9,665 nt of DNA, taken from contig JAEEQI010000093.1 in the NCBI GenBank assembly GCA_016285215.1, forward strand, positions 1-9,665, read 5' to 3'. The stretch comes from Bacteroidales bacterium (GTDB lineage Bacteria > Bacteroidota > Bacteroidia > Bacteroidales > UBA932). The translations under genes were made by a program, and so were the position numbers. Below the pieces are notes generated by a model. It had not been told where the DNA came from. It did no database searches and saw only the letters and a list, made by a program, of their open reading frames with translations. Positions 1 to 6,510 of this stretch are shown here, in pieces; position 1 is the stretch's first letter, and each line of letters starts with the position of its first letter.

Positions 1-138
<138 letters not shown>

Positions 139-144
139 CAATAC

Positions 145-174
145 TTTGCAGGCTAGGTTTTTTTTCATATCTTG
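145..174 (+). promoter_or_regulatory. Possible promoter for the secreted hydrolase
   Basis: A TTTG (145-148) is followed after 19 nt by TATCTTG (168-174). This resembles the Bacteroidota -33/-7 pair, although the -7 part is one base short of TAnnTTTG. It lies 19 nt upstream of the ATG at 194, in the only gap from which this plus-strand gene could be transcribed. The match is imperfect, so the assignment is tentative. Confidence 0.35.
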
Positions 175-193
175 CAAATAATTAGGGCATATC

Positions 194-1381
194 ATGCTGC
201 GTATCAAAACCATACTGCTCACGGCAACGCTCCTGCTTTGCCTCCGGGTCTCCGGACAAGGCCGGCTGGTATCCGTGCAGCGGGAGCAGACCCTTTCCCT
301 GAAACAGCAAATCGATTCGGTTGTCCGGGAATTTGGACTGGACGTACAGAAAAATGACCTGGCCTTAGCATTCCGACTCCTCAAGCTCATTAAAAGGGAT
401 GTTCACTGCGTAGCCCTCACCTACCGTACCGTGGATCCCAAAGGGAGAGAGATTACCGCATCCGGACTAGTCTCTTATCCCGAGCACGGCTGGTGGCGGG
501 GAACGGTAGAAATGTCCCCCTATAATCGCGAAAAACCCCTTTGCGGTACTTCCCGCCTGTACACAACAGAAGTTCTGGCCTCCGTATTGGGATATGTAAC
601 GCTGATTCCGGACAATATCGGCTACGGCGTCACGGACTCTTTGGCCATTGCCTACCAGATGAGCGAAAACAGCGCTTTGGTATCGGCCCACCTTAGGGAA
701 GCGGCCACGGAGTATTTCCGGGAGCATCTGGGCAGGCAGCTCCCGCGAAACACCTATTTGTTCGGTTACTCCCTGGGGGCGCCCAACGCCCTGGCCCTGG
801 CTTACCACTATGCCGACCATCCCCAAAGTAATGTCCGAATGAAAGCCGTCTGCCTGGGCAGCGGCGCCTATGACCCGGCGCTTGCCTTTGAACTGATCTT
901 GGCTCGCGGAGAGGTGAGCTATCTGATTTACCCGGGTTTTGTCCGCAGCCTGAACAGCTGGATGGATACCGGACTGGACCCGTCCCAACTGTTCTGTGGG
1001 AAGGTGCTGGAAGACTATGAGATCATTTCCGGGGGTCAGACGAGTCCCTTGGACCTGGCTCGGGAGTATGGAACAGATATCCACTCTTACCTGCACCCTG
1101 ATTTTTTCAACGACCAGGGAACCCCCGACATCCTCCGCCTGAAGGAGGCCTTGAAATCTCTGTCAATTCCCCAGAAAAGCCTTCGCCCTCTGCCGGCCTC
1201 CGTGGAAGTAGTTCTCCGCCATTCGGCCGAAGATGATATCGTCCCTGTTGCCTGCACCGATTCCCTCTACCAGAACATAAAGGCGCCCTGGCATTCTGTA
1301 ATCTACCGCAGGGACAAAAAAGGAACGCACTACGAAACCGCAGTGCGCTCCTTCATAGACTTAGCACTTTTACTTCTGTAA
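194..1381 (+). CDS. Secreted alpha/beta hydrolase, secretory-lipase-like
   Basis: This is a 395-residue exported serine hydrolase, probably an esterase or lipase acting in the periplasm or outside the cell. Residues 1-21 form a signal peptide with a basic N-end (R3, K5), a leucine-rich core and likely cleavage before Q22. Cys16 is too far inside the core to be a convincing lipobox. The nucleophile elbow G-Y-S-L-G at 191-195 gives Ser193. H-S-A-E-D-D-I-V-P at 343-351 matches the HGxxDxxVP pattern and supplies the acid (Asp347 most likely). G-T-H-Y near 377-380 supplies His379. A segment around 131-150 (L-G-Y-V-T-L-I-P-D then G-Y-G) is like the secretory lipase (LIP) family strand before the elbow. 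The ATG is chosen because it opens the signal peptide. The substrate is not predictable. The gene stands alone, convergent with dnaK, and the two stop codons touch. Confidence 0.7.
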   Translation: MLRIKTILLTATLLLCLRVSGQGRLVSVQREQTLSLKQQIDSVVREFGLDVQKNDLALAFRLLKLIKRDVHCVALTYRTVDPKGREITASGLVSYPEHGWWRGTVEMSPYNREKPLCGTSRLYTTEVLASVLGYVTLIPDNIGYGVTDSLAIAYQMSENSALVSAHLREAATEYFREHLGRQLPRNTYLFGYSLGAPNALALAYHYADHPQSNVRMKAVCLGSGAYDPALAFELILARGEVSYLIYPGFVRSLNSWMDTGLDPSQLFCGKVLEDYEIISGGQTSPLDLAREYGTDIHSYLHPDFFNDQGTPDILRLKEALKSLSIPQKSLRPLPASVEVVLRHSAEDDIVPVACTDSLYQNIKAPWHSVIYRRDKKGTHYETAVRSFIDLALLLL

Positions 1382-3259
1382 TTACTGCTCGTCGGGACCC
1401 TGGTCCTGCGGGCCGGGCTGAGGACCCTGAGGGCCGCCCTGGAAAGGACCCTGAGGTCCGGCCTGCTGGCCGGCCTGGTACATCTTCTCGAAGGCCTTGT
1501 TGAGGGCTTCGGTGTAGCGGTCGATATCGGCCAGGTTCTGGGCCTTGACCGCTTCCTTCAGGGCATTGCAGTTGGTCTCTACCTCGGACTTGACGTCTGC
1601 AGGGACCTTGTCTCCATTCTCCTTCAGGAACTTTTCGGCCTGGAAGGTGAGGGCGTCGGCGTTGTTGATCTTGTCGATGCGCTCCTTTTCGGCCTGGTCG
1701 GCTGCTTCGTTGGCCTTGGCCTCGTCACGCATACGCTGGATCTCGGCGTCGGACAGGCCGCTGGAGGCCTCGATGCGGATGTGCTGCTCCTTACCGGTGG
1801 CCTTGTCTACGGCGCTCACGTTCAGGATACCGTTGGCATCGATATCGAAGGTAACTTCAATCTGAGGTACGCCACGGGGTGCGGGAGCAATGCCGTCCAG
1901 GTGGAAGATACCAATCTGCTTGTTATCCTTGGCCATAGGGCGCTCGCCCTGGAGCACGCGAATCTCTACGCCGGGCTGGTTGTCTGCTGCGGTGGAGAAC
2001 ACCTGGCTCTTCTTGGCAGGAATGGTGGTGTTGGACTCGATAAGCTTGGTCATAACGCCGCCGAGGGTTTCGATACCCAGGCTCAGCGGGGTAACATCCA
2101 GAAGAAGCACGTCCTTCACGTCACCGGCCAGAACGCCGCCCTGGATGGAAGCACCAATGGCTACCACTTCGTCGGGGTTCACGCTCTTGTTGGGCTCTTT
2201 GCCGAAGAAGTTCTTCACCAGCTCCTGCACGTAAGGGATACGGGTAGAACCGCCCACGAGGAGGACCTCGTCAATGTCGGAGGGATTGAGGTGAGCATCG
2301 GCCAGAGCCTGACGGCAAGGGGCGATGGAACGCTGGAAGAGGGCGTCGGACAGCTGCTCGAACTTGGAACGGGTGAGCGTCTTGGCAAGGTGCTTGGGCA
2401 CACCGTCTACCGGCATAATATAAGGAAGGTTGATCTCCGTGGAGGTCTGGCTGGACAGCTCGATCTTGGCCTTTTCGGCTGCTTCCTTCAAACGCTGCAG
2501 GGCCATAGGGTCTTTCTTGAGGTCCAGACCGCCGTTCTCGGCAGCGAACTCAGAAGCGAGCCAGTCAATGATGACCTGGTCGAAATCGTCACCGCCCAGG
2601 TGGGTGTCACCGTTGGTGGACAGCACCTCAAAGACGCCGTCACCCAGCTGCAGGATGGAGATATCAAAGGTACCGCCACCGAGGTCGTACACGGCTACCT
2701 TCATATCCTTTTCCTTCTTGTCCAGGCCATAGGCCAGGGCAGCGGCGGTGGGCTCGTTGATGATACGCTTCACATCCAGACCGGCAATGCGACCGGCCTC
2801 CTTGGTGGCCTGACGCTGAGAGTCGGAGAAGTAGGCGGGGACGGTGATAACGGCCTCGGTTACTTCCTGGCGGAGGTATTCCTCGGCGGTCTTCTTCATC
2901 TTCTGAAGAATCATAGCCGAAATCTCCTGAGGAGTATAGAGCTTACCGCTGATGTCCACGCGGGGGGTGTTGTTCTCTCCACGGACCACCTTGTAGGGGA
3001 CGCGGTTTACCTCGGTGGTTACCTGATCGTAGGTCTCACCCATAAAACGCTTGATGGAGAAAACGGTATTGTTGGGGTTGGTGATAGCCTGACGCTTGGC
3101 CGGAGAGCCAATCTTACGCTCTCCACCGTCGGTGAATGCTACCACGGAAGGGGTAGTGCGCTGCCCCTCGTTGTTGATGATGACAGTAGGCTGGTTGCCT
3201 TCCATCACTGCGACGCAGGAATTAGTAGTTCCCAGGTCAATTCCGATAATCTTACCCAT
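1382..3259 (-). CDS. dnaK: Molecular chaperone DnaK (Hsp70)
   Basis: DnaK is the ATP-driven chaperone that binds exposed hydrophobic segments of cytoplasmic proteins, working with DnaJ and GrpE (neither is in the window). The 625 residues show all core signatures: phosphate-1 loop I-D-L-G-T-T-N-S (7-14), Lys70, phosphate-2 D-L-G-G-G-T (192-197), adenosine motif L-L-V-G-G-S-T-R (333-340) and interdomain linker D-V-L-L-L-D-V-T-P (383-391). The substrate-binding beta domain runs to about 500 and the helical lid to about 595. Length is near the usual 630-640. The C-terminus is odd: residues 598-625 are a Gly/Pro/Gln run ending D-E-Q, without the E-E-V-K-like end usual in bacterial DnaK. The start follows the normal [10 protein letters not shown] opening. 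No CIRCE operator and no clear TAnnTTTG promoter are seen upstream. A terminator hairpin separates it from the minus-strand gene behind it. Confidence 0.97.
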   Translation of the reverse strand: MGKIIGIDLGTTNSCVAVMEGNQPTVIINNEGQRTTPSVVAFTDGGERKIGSPAKRQAITNPNNTVFSIKRFMGETYDQVTTEVNRVPYKVVRGENNTPRVDISGKLYTPQEISAMILQKMKKTAEEYLRQEVTEAVITVPAYFSDSQRQATKEAGRIAGLDVKRIINEPTAAALAYGLDKKEKDMKVAVYDLGGGTFDISILQLGDGVFEVLSTNGDTHLGGDDFDQVIIDWLASEFAAENGGLDLKKDPMALQRLKEAAEKAKIELSSQTSTEINLPYIMPVDGVPKHLAKTLTRSKFEQLSDALFQRSIAPCRQALADAHLNPSDIDEVLLVGGSTRIPYVQELVKNFFGKEPNKSVNPDEVVAIGASIQGGVLAGDVKDVLLLDVTPLSLGIETLGGVMTKLIESNTTIPAKKSQVFSTAADNQPGVEIRVLQGERPMAKDNKQIGIFHLDGIAPAPRGVPQIEVTFDIDANGILNVSAVDKATGKEQHIRIEASSGLSDAEIQRMRDEAKANEAADQAEKERIDKINNADALTFQAEKFLKENGDKVPADVKSEVETNCNALKEAVKAQNLADIDRYTEALNKAFEKMYQAGQQAGPQGPFQGGPQGPQPGPQDQGPDEQ

Positions 3260-3289
3260 AGTATTCTAGTTTTTTATTTGTTTTCGTAT

Positions 3290-3324
3290 AAAAATTTGGC
3301 GCCACTCGTTGTGAGCGACGCCAA
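3290..3324 (-). terminator. Intrinsic terminator of the lipoprotein-OmpP1 operon
   Basis: Read on the minus strand, two 12-nt arms (3313-3324 and 3296-3307) flank a 5-nt ACAAC loop and are followed by five Ts (3290-3294). As minus-strand RNA, all 12 pairs form (two are G-U wobbles). As plus-strand RNA, the same two positions become A-C mismatches. Both the asymmetry and the T-tract therefore orient it to minus-strand transcripts, so it ends the OmpP1 mRNA whose stop codon is at 3376-3378. It lies about 30 nt upstream of the dnaK ATG and may also sit in a dnaK leader. Confidence 0.75.
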
Positions 3325-3375
3325 GTAATTATCGAACTTCGTGCCAAGCCGGCAGGGCTGACAAAATGGCAGAAA

Positions 3376-5004
3376 CTAGAACCGCCAGCCCAGGGTAACC
3401 AGGGCATCCAACATAGCAGCCTTTACCTTTATCTCGGGGGTCACGATGTCATCGTCAATGACTTTGTTGTAGAACTGGTTGGGATTGGGGGCGTAATAAT
3501 AGTAGTAAGGAACATAGTATTCTGCGGGCGCAAAGCGGGCGCGGATGGCGGCATCCAGGAAGAAACTGCCAAAGGAGAAACCAACACCGGCAGAAACATT
3601 GTGCTTGAGGAAGTTGGCCTCTCTCTCTCCGCTGGTGATCAGGTTGTAACCGGCACGCAGGGCCACGCCGGGCGTTACCTTGACTTCCGTTCCCACGCGC
3701 AGCTGATGGCTTACGCCCAGCAGGTCACGGATATCCATATTGACATCGGAGAAGGAGCCAATGGAATACTCATTATTGCTGGTACGGGAGCGGAACAGGG
3801 CCGAAGCATAATTGACATACTCATAGTCTGCGCTCAAGACAGCCACATTGCCCAGGGTATAAGCCAGGCCGAAGTTGGCACGCAAAGGAGTACGCAGGGC
3901 GTAGATCCAGTCATCCTCGGGGCTGCTGGCATTGCCGCCATACCGGCCGGATAGAACCACCTCACCGGAATAGCCGTAACGCTCGCGCAGGTTGATCATA
4001 GTGGGCGTCTGGAAGGCGGCACCAATACGGAGGCCGGCCACGGGACGCCACAGAGCACCAATCTTGAAATAAACGCCATTGCCTTCCAGACGGTAGTTGC
4101 GGTTCATCCGCAGCGACTCAAACTGAGCGGTGGTGCCGTCGGAATACTGGATGATGGGGAAATCGGCCGGATTGTCGGGTCTTTCCTTCCAGTACTCGGA
4201 GAGGGCATAACGCAGCACGGTCACACCCAGGTTGGCGCCAATGTAGAACTTGTCGGAGAAGTTGAGGGCGTAGTTGAGCAGGATGTCGTGCTTGCTGCCG
4301 CGGGTCTGCTGACCATACTCCTGGTAAACGGGAGCGGCCAGGCGGAAGTTACCCTCCGAATCCATTACTTCCGTAAGGGCTATATAGGCACCGTCACGGC
4401 CGGTCACGCCGTTGAACATACCGGCACGGTAACCGGTCATATCCACCCAGGCGGGCATACGGGCAGGGTCTCCACTATAGTACCAGTCTTCGTTGGCCAG
4501 CACGTTGGAAGCGAATCCATCGGCCGAAGTGGCCAGCGAAGCGGCGTAGGAGTTGTCGTCGTTTACGCCGGAACCGTTGAAGCGGCCGGTAAAGTTATTG
4601 GTGGCGTTGACCACAAAGCCAAAGGACATCCTCTTGAGGCCCGACCGGCGGCCGGTATCCAGATTGAAGATGAAACCCAGGTTGGGCATCTTGGCGGCAC
4701 CGTAGAAAGTGTTCCGCTTATCGGCCATATAGGGCATATTTTCCGCCGCACCCACATTGGTCAGGGAGAAGGTAAGGCCGGGCGTAATCTCAAACTGGGA
4801 ATACGACGCCACTGCCGAACCGGCCGGGTTGAAGGTCAGGGAACCGGGGTCACCGCCAATGGCGGTAAGGGCATTACCCATACCTACTCCACGGGCCGTT
4901 CCCGAATAGTTGTTCTCAGAAAACAGCAGGGCATCCTGCCAGGTTTGGGCCCCGGCGGCCACAGCCAGCGTGGCGCCCAGGACAAAGCATATGACTTTTT
5001 TCAT
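3376..5004 (-). CDS. OmpP1/FadL-type outer-membrane transport protein
   Basis: This is a 542-residue outer-membrane beta-barrel of the OmpP1/FadL/TodX family, whose known members carry long-chain fatty acids or aromatic hydrocarbons across the outer membrane. Residues 1-19 are a signal peptide ending A-A-G-A before Q20. The family's conserved N-terminal plug follows: a segment with S-G-T-A-R-G-V-G-M-G-N-A-L at about 34-46 and the N-P-A-G motif at 59-62. The rest alternates polar and hydrophobic residues as barrel strands do, and the protein ends in an aromatic strand, T-L-G-W-R-F, the usual BAM recognition end. An odd Tyr-rich segment (496-504, Y-Y-V-P then five Tyr) sits just before the last strands. 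It is the second gene of an operon, 19 nt after the lipoprotein, and a terminator follows. The family call is firm, but the substrate is unknown. Confidence 0.85.
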   Translation of the reverse strand: MKKVICFVLGATLAVAAGAQTWQDALLFSENNYSGTARGVGMGNALTAIGGDPGSLTFNPAGSAVASYSQFEITPGLTFSLTNVGAAENMPYMADKRNTFYGAAKMPNLGFIFNLDTGRRSGLKRMSFGFVVNATNNFTGRFNGSGVNDDNSYAASLATSADGFASNVLANEDWYYSGDPARMPAWVDMTGYRAGMFNGVTGRDGAYIALTEVMDSEGNFRLAAPVYQEYGQQTRGSKHDILLNYALNFSDKFYIGANLGVTVLRYALSEYWKERPDNPADFPIIQYSDGTTAQFESLRMNRNYRLEGNGVYFKIGALWRPVAGLRIGAAFQTPTMINLRERYGYSGEVVLSGRYGGNASSPEDDWIYALRTPLRANFGLAYTLGNVAVLSADYEYVNYASALFRSRTSNNEYSIGSFSDVNMDIRDLLGVSHQLRVGTEVKVTPGVALRAGYNLITSGEREANFLKHNVSAGVGFSFGSFFLDAAIRARFAPAEYYVPYYYYYAPNPNQFYNKVIDDDIVTPEIKVKAAMLDALVTLGWRF

Positions 5005-5023
5005 AACTGTCTAGATTAAAGGC

Positions 5024-6223
5024 CTAACGGCGACGGGAAGATCCACCACCGGAAGAACCGCCGGAGGAACCGCCCGAGGAACGGGTGGAAGAACCGCCAC
5101 CGGAATAGCTGCCGCCCGAAGAACGGGTGCCGCCACCGGCAGAAGAGGAGCGGACACTGCCGCCGGAAGAGCGGTAGCTGGAGGAGCCTGCCGAGGAACG
5201 CACGTTGGTGCTGCCGGAGGAACGGTAGTTGGACGAGCCCGTCGAACGGGTGCTGCTGCCGGTAGAGCGCACGCTGCTTCTGCTGCTGGACGAACGATAG
5301 TTGGACGACGAAGCGGCAGAAGAAGAACGGCGGGTGGCAGAGGACGCACGCGTAGCAGTGGAACTGCTGGTAGAAGCGGAACGCGTTACGGCAGAAGGAG
5401 CACGTGATACGCCGGAAGAGCGGCGGGAAGCGCCTACTACAGAAGAGCGCGTGGACGCGCCGGAACGGGCCGAAGAGCCGCTGCGCACACTCGAGGCCTT
5501 GGTGGCCCGGGAGACAGTGCTGCGGGAAGCGGAAGAGCTGCGGGAGAAGCTGCTGTGGGAAGCAGCGCCGCGGGCCGAGAAGTTACCCTCGCGGTGACCC
5601 AGGTTGCGGGCCTGGCTGCGGTGGATACGGGCACCTCCATCCCAAACGACGGGGTAATAGTAACCTGCATAATGGCCGGGATAGAACCGGTTCCAATACC
5701 AGGAATCATAGTAACGCCCGGAACGGTAGTACCAGGGATTGTGCCAGCCATAATAATAAGGGTCACCATACCAATATCCCCAGGTGTCATAATACCAGGG
5801 ATCGTAGTACCACGACCTGTATGACCAGGGCCGATAATACCAATTATCATAGTACCAGGTACTGTAATAGCCTCCCCAGTAGAACGGGTCTCTCATATAC
5901 CACGGTCTGTAAGCCCAGGAATAATCCCAAGCCCAGGACGGGGTATCCCAAACCGTTACGGTTCTATCTTTAATGGAGAATGTGATGTTCTTGCCATCCG
6001 GAAGCACCAGGGTATCTCCGGCGCTCAGGATATAAGCCTCGGAGGAGTGGGAGTCGGCCAGCAAATTGTCAAGTTCTTCATTGGTTGGGGCTGCCTGTTT
6101 GGCTACTATGGAAGGACGAGAGTAGATACCGTCATCAAAAGCCTGGCTTTGAAGACGGCTTGTGGTAGAGCATGAAAGGGCGGCGAGGAGCATCAGAGTG
6201 CCTGCCAGAATTCGCGTTTTCAT
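5024..6223 (-). CDS. Trp/Tyr-repeat, Ser/Arg-rich lipoprotein of unknown function
   Basis: I do not recognise a functional family. The 399 residues fall into four parts. (a) A lipoprotein signal, with lipobox A-L-S-C placing the lipidated Cys at 18; the residues after it (S-T-T-S-R) show no acidic surface-export signal. (b) A small region, about 19-95, of ordinary composition. (c) An aromatic region, about 97-194, with 17 Trp and many Tyr, in which W123, W128, W133, W138, W143 and W148 lie exactly five apart in units like W-Y-Y-D-P. (d) A low-complexity tail, 213-399, made mainly of Ser, Gly, Ala and Thr, with about 27 Arg, one Lys, no Asp or Glu, and ending S-S-R-R-R. The ATG has a strong AGGAGGT seven bases upstream. 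It is the first gene of an operon with the FadL-like channel, which suggests an envelope role. Structural, peptidoglycan-binding or LPS-binding roles are guesses only. Confidence 0.8.
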   Translation of the reverse strand: MKTRILAGTLMLLAALSCSTTSRLQSQAFDDGIYSRPSIVAKQAAPTNEELDNLLADSHSSEAYILSAGDTLVLPDGKNITFSIKDRTVTVWDTPSWAWDYSWAYRPWYMRDPFYWGGYYSTWYYDNWYYRPWSYRSWYYDPWYYDTWGYWYGDPYYYGWHNPWYYRSGRYYDSWYWNRFYPGHYAGYYYPVVWDGGARIHRSQARNLGHREGNFSARGAASHSSFSRSSSASRSTVSRATKASSVRSGSSARSGASTRSSVVGASRRSSGVSRAPSAVTRSASTSSSTATRASSATRRSSSAASSSNYRSSSSRSSVRSTGSSTRSTGSSNYRSSGSTNVRSSAGSSSYRSSGGSVRSSSAGGGTRSSGGSYSGGGSSTRSSGGSSGGSSGGGSSRRR

Positions 6224-6230
6224 AACCTTT

Positions 6231-6237
6231 ACCTCCT
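6231..6237 (-). promoter_or_regulatory. Strong Shine-Dalgarno site of the lipoprotein gene
   Basis: The minus strand reads AGGAGGT here, followed by seven bases and the ATG at 6221-6223. This is a near-ideal ribosome binding site. Bacteroidota genes usually lack one, and the other starts in this window show none, so it fixes this start and hints at high translation. Confidence 0.75.
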
Positions 6238-6246
6238 ATAGTTTTA

Positions 6247-6277
6247 CAAAACAACTAAAAAAAACATATCTGAAAAA
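6247..6277 (-). promoter_or_regulatory. Possible promoter of the lipoprotein-OmpP1 operon
   Basis: On the minus strand, TTGTTTTG (6247-6254) differs from TAnnTTTG at one fixed position. A TTTTT (6273-6277) lies 18 nt upstream near the -33 position. Transcription would begin around 6240, leaving a short leader that contains the Shine-Dalgarno site. A second candidate -7, TATGTTTT, overlaps this stretch at 6261-6268. The region is A/T rich, so chance matches are likely. Confidence 0.3.
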
Positions 6278-6282
6278 TCAGA
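6269..6282. repeat. Short inverted repeat in the divergent intergenic region
   Basis: TCTGA-AAAA-TCAGA is a perfect 5-bp-arm inverted repeat. On the minus strand it is followed, four bases on, by eight Ts (6257-6264), so it could be a weak attenuator or terminator, or a small operator upstream of the lipoprotein gene. The stem is short and A/T rich, and no function is claimed. Confidence 0.3.
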
Positions 6283-6316
6283 GTCATCACATTAAACAAC
6301 CTTATTTTATCCTCCC

Positions 6317-6326
6317 CACTATAGTG
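6317..6326. repeat. 10-bp perfect palindrome CACTATAGTG
   Basis: A perfect 10-bp palindrome lies between the two divergent transcription units, about 65 bp upstream of the proS -7 element and 90 bp upstream of the lipoprotein ATG. Its position would suit a dimeric regulator, but a palindrome of this size can occur by chance and no regulator gene is nearby. Confidence 0.3.
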
Positions 6327-6349
6327 TCTACGTTACCCCCTCCCGAAAC

Positions 6350-6375
6350 CCCTCCCCTCGGGGGAGGGACTTTTT
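6350..6375 (+). terminator. G/C hairpin with T-tract, terminator-like (or a dispersed repeat)
   Basis: CCCTCCCC (6350-6357) pairs perfectly with GGGGAGGG (6361-6368) around a 3-nt loop. AC and five Ts (6371-6375) follow, giving a textbook intrinsic terminator on the plus strand. A near-copy of the left arm, CCCCCTCCC, lies at 6336-6344. No plus-strand gene ends here, because the preceding gene is on the minus strand. It may stop antisense transcription, end a small RNA, or be a member of a dispersed palindromic repeat family. On the minus strand no T-tract follows. Confidence 0.5.
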
Positions 6376-6401
6376 ATATCCCAATAAAATAAGTATCTTT
6401 G
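6371..6401 (+). promoter_or_regulatory. Promoter of the proS operon
   Basis: TATCTTTG (6394-6401) matches the Bacteroidota -7 consensus TAnnTTTG at all fixed positions. A T-run (6371-6375) stands 18 nt upstream in the -33 position. The predicted start near 6407 gives a leader of about 100 nt before the proS ATG at 6511. The T-run is shared with the terminator-like hairpin just upstream. Confidence 0.65.
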
Positions 6402-6402
6402 T

Positions 6403-6419
6403 GCCGGCAAAAGACCGGC
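6403..6419 (+). promoter_or_regulatory. Hairpin near the 5' end of the proS leader
   Basis: GCCGG (6403-6407) pairs with CCGGC (6415-6419) around a CAAAAGA loop. It lies at or just after the predicted transcription start, so it would cap the 5' end of the proS mRNA. It may protect the transcript or regulate it. A five-pair stem in a long leader could also be incidental. No known riboswitch or T-box is recognised. Confidence 0.35.
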
Positions 6420-6510
6420 CTTAACGAGGGATTATGCAATTTTTATACCTATTTCCCTCATTTTGGCTAATATTTTAAAGAACAAAAACCAAAAACAAGC
6501 AAAAATAGTT

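Noticed and set aside
467..1096. Minus-strand frame of 209 codons inside the hydrolase gene
   Set aside because: It is fully antisense to a gene with a signal peptide and catalytic motifs, and has no features of its own.
3296..3324. CIRCE (HrcA operator) upstream of dnaK
   Set aside because: GAGTG is present in the inverted repeat, but the arms do not match TTAGCACTC/GAGTGCTAA and the loop is 5 nt rather than 9. The T-tract and G-U asymmetry fit a terminator.
1781..3328. Open frame of 515 codons on the plus strand opposite dnaK
   Set aside because: It is the antisense of a clear dnaK gene. Long frames opposite Hsp70 genes are a well-known by-product of codon bias. The translation shows no domain, signal peptide or family motif.
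5040..5560. CRISPR-like or tandem DNA repeat array
   Set aside because: The repeated short G/C-rich units are irregular in length and spacing and follow the R-S-S-type amino-acid repeats of one coding frame; there are no spacers or nearby cas genes.
5301..5973. Plus-strand frames opposite the lipoprotein repeat region
   Set aside because: These are low-complexity shadows of the Ser/Arg and Trp/Tyr codons; the minus-strand frame has a lipobox and a strong ribosome binding site.
6463..6510. TTG start adding 16 residues to ProRS
   Set aside because: The extension is A/T-rich intergenic-type sequence encoding Lys/Asn/Gln. The family-like N-terminus begins at the ATG at 6511.
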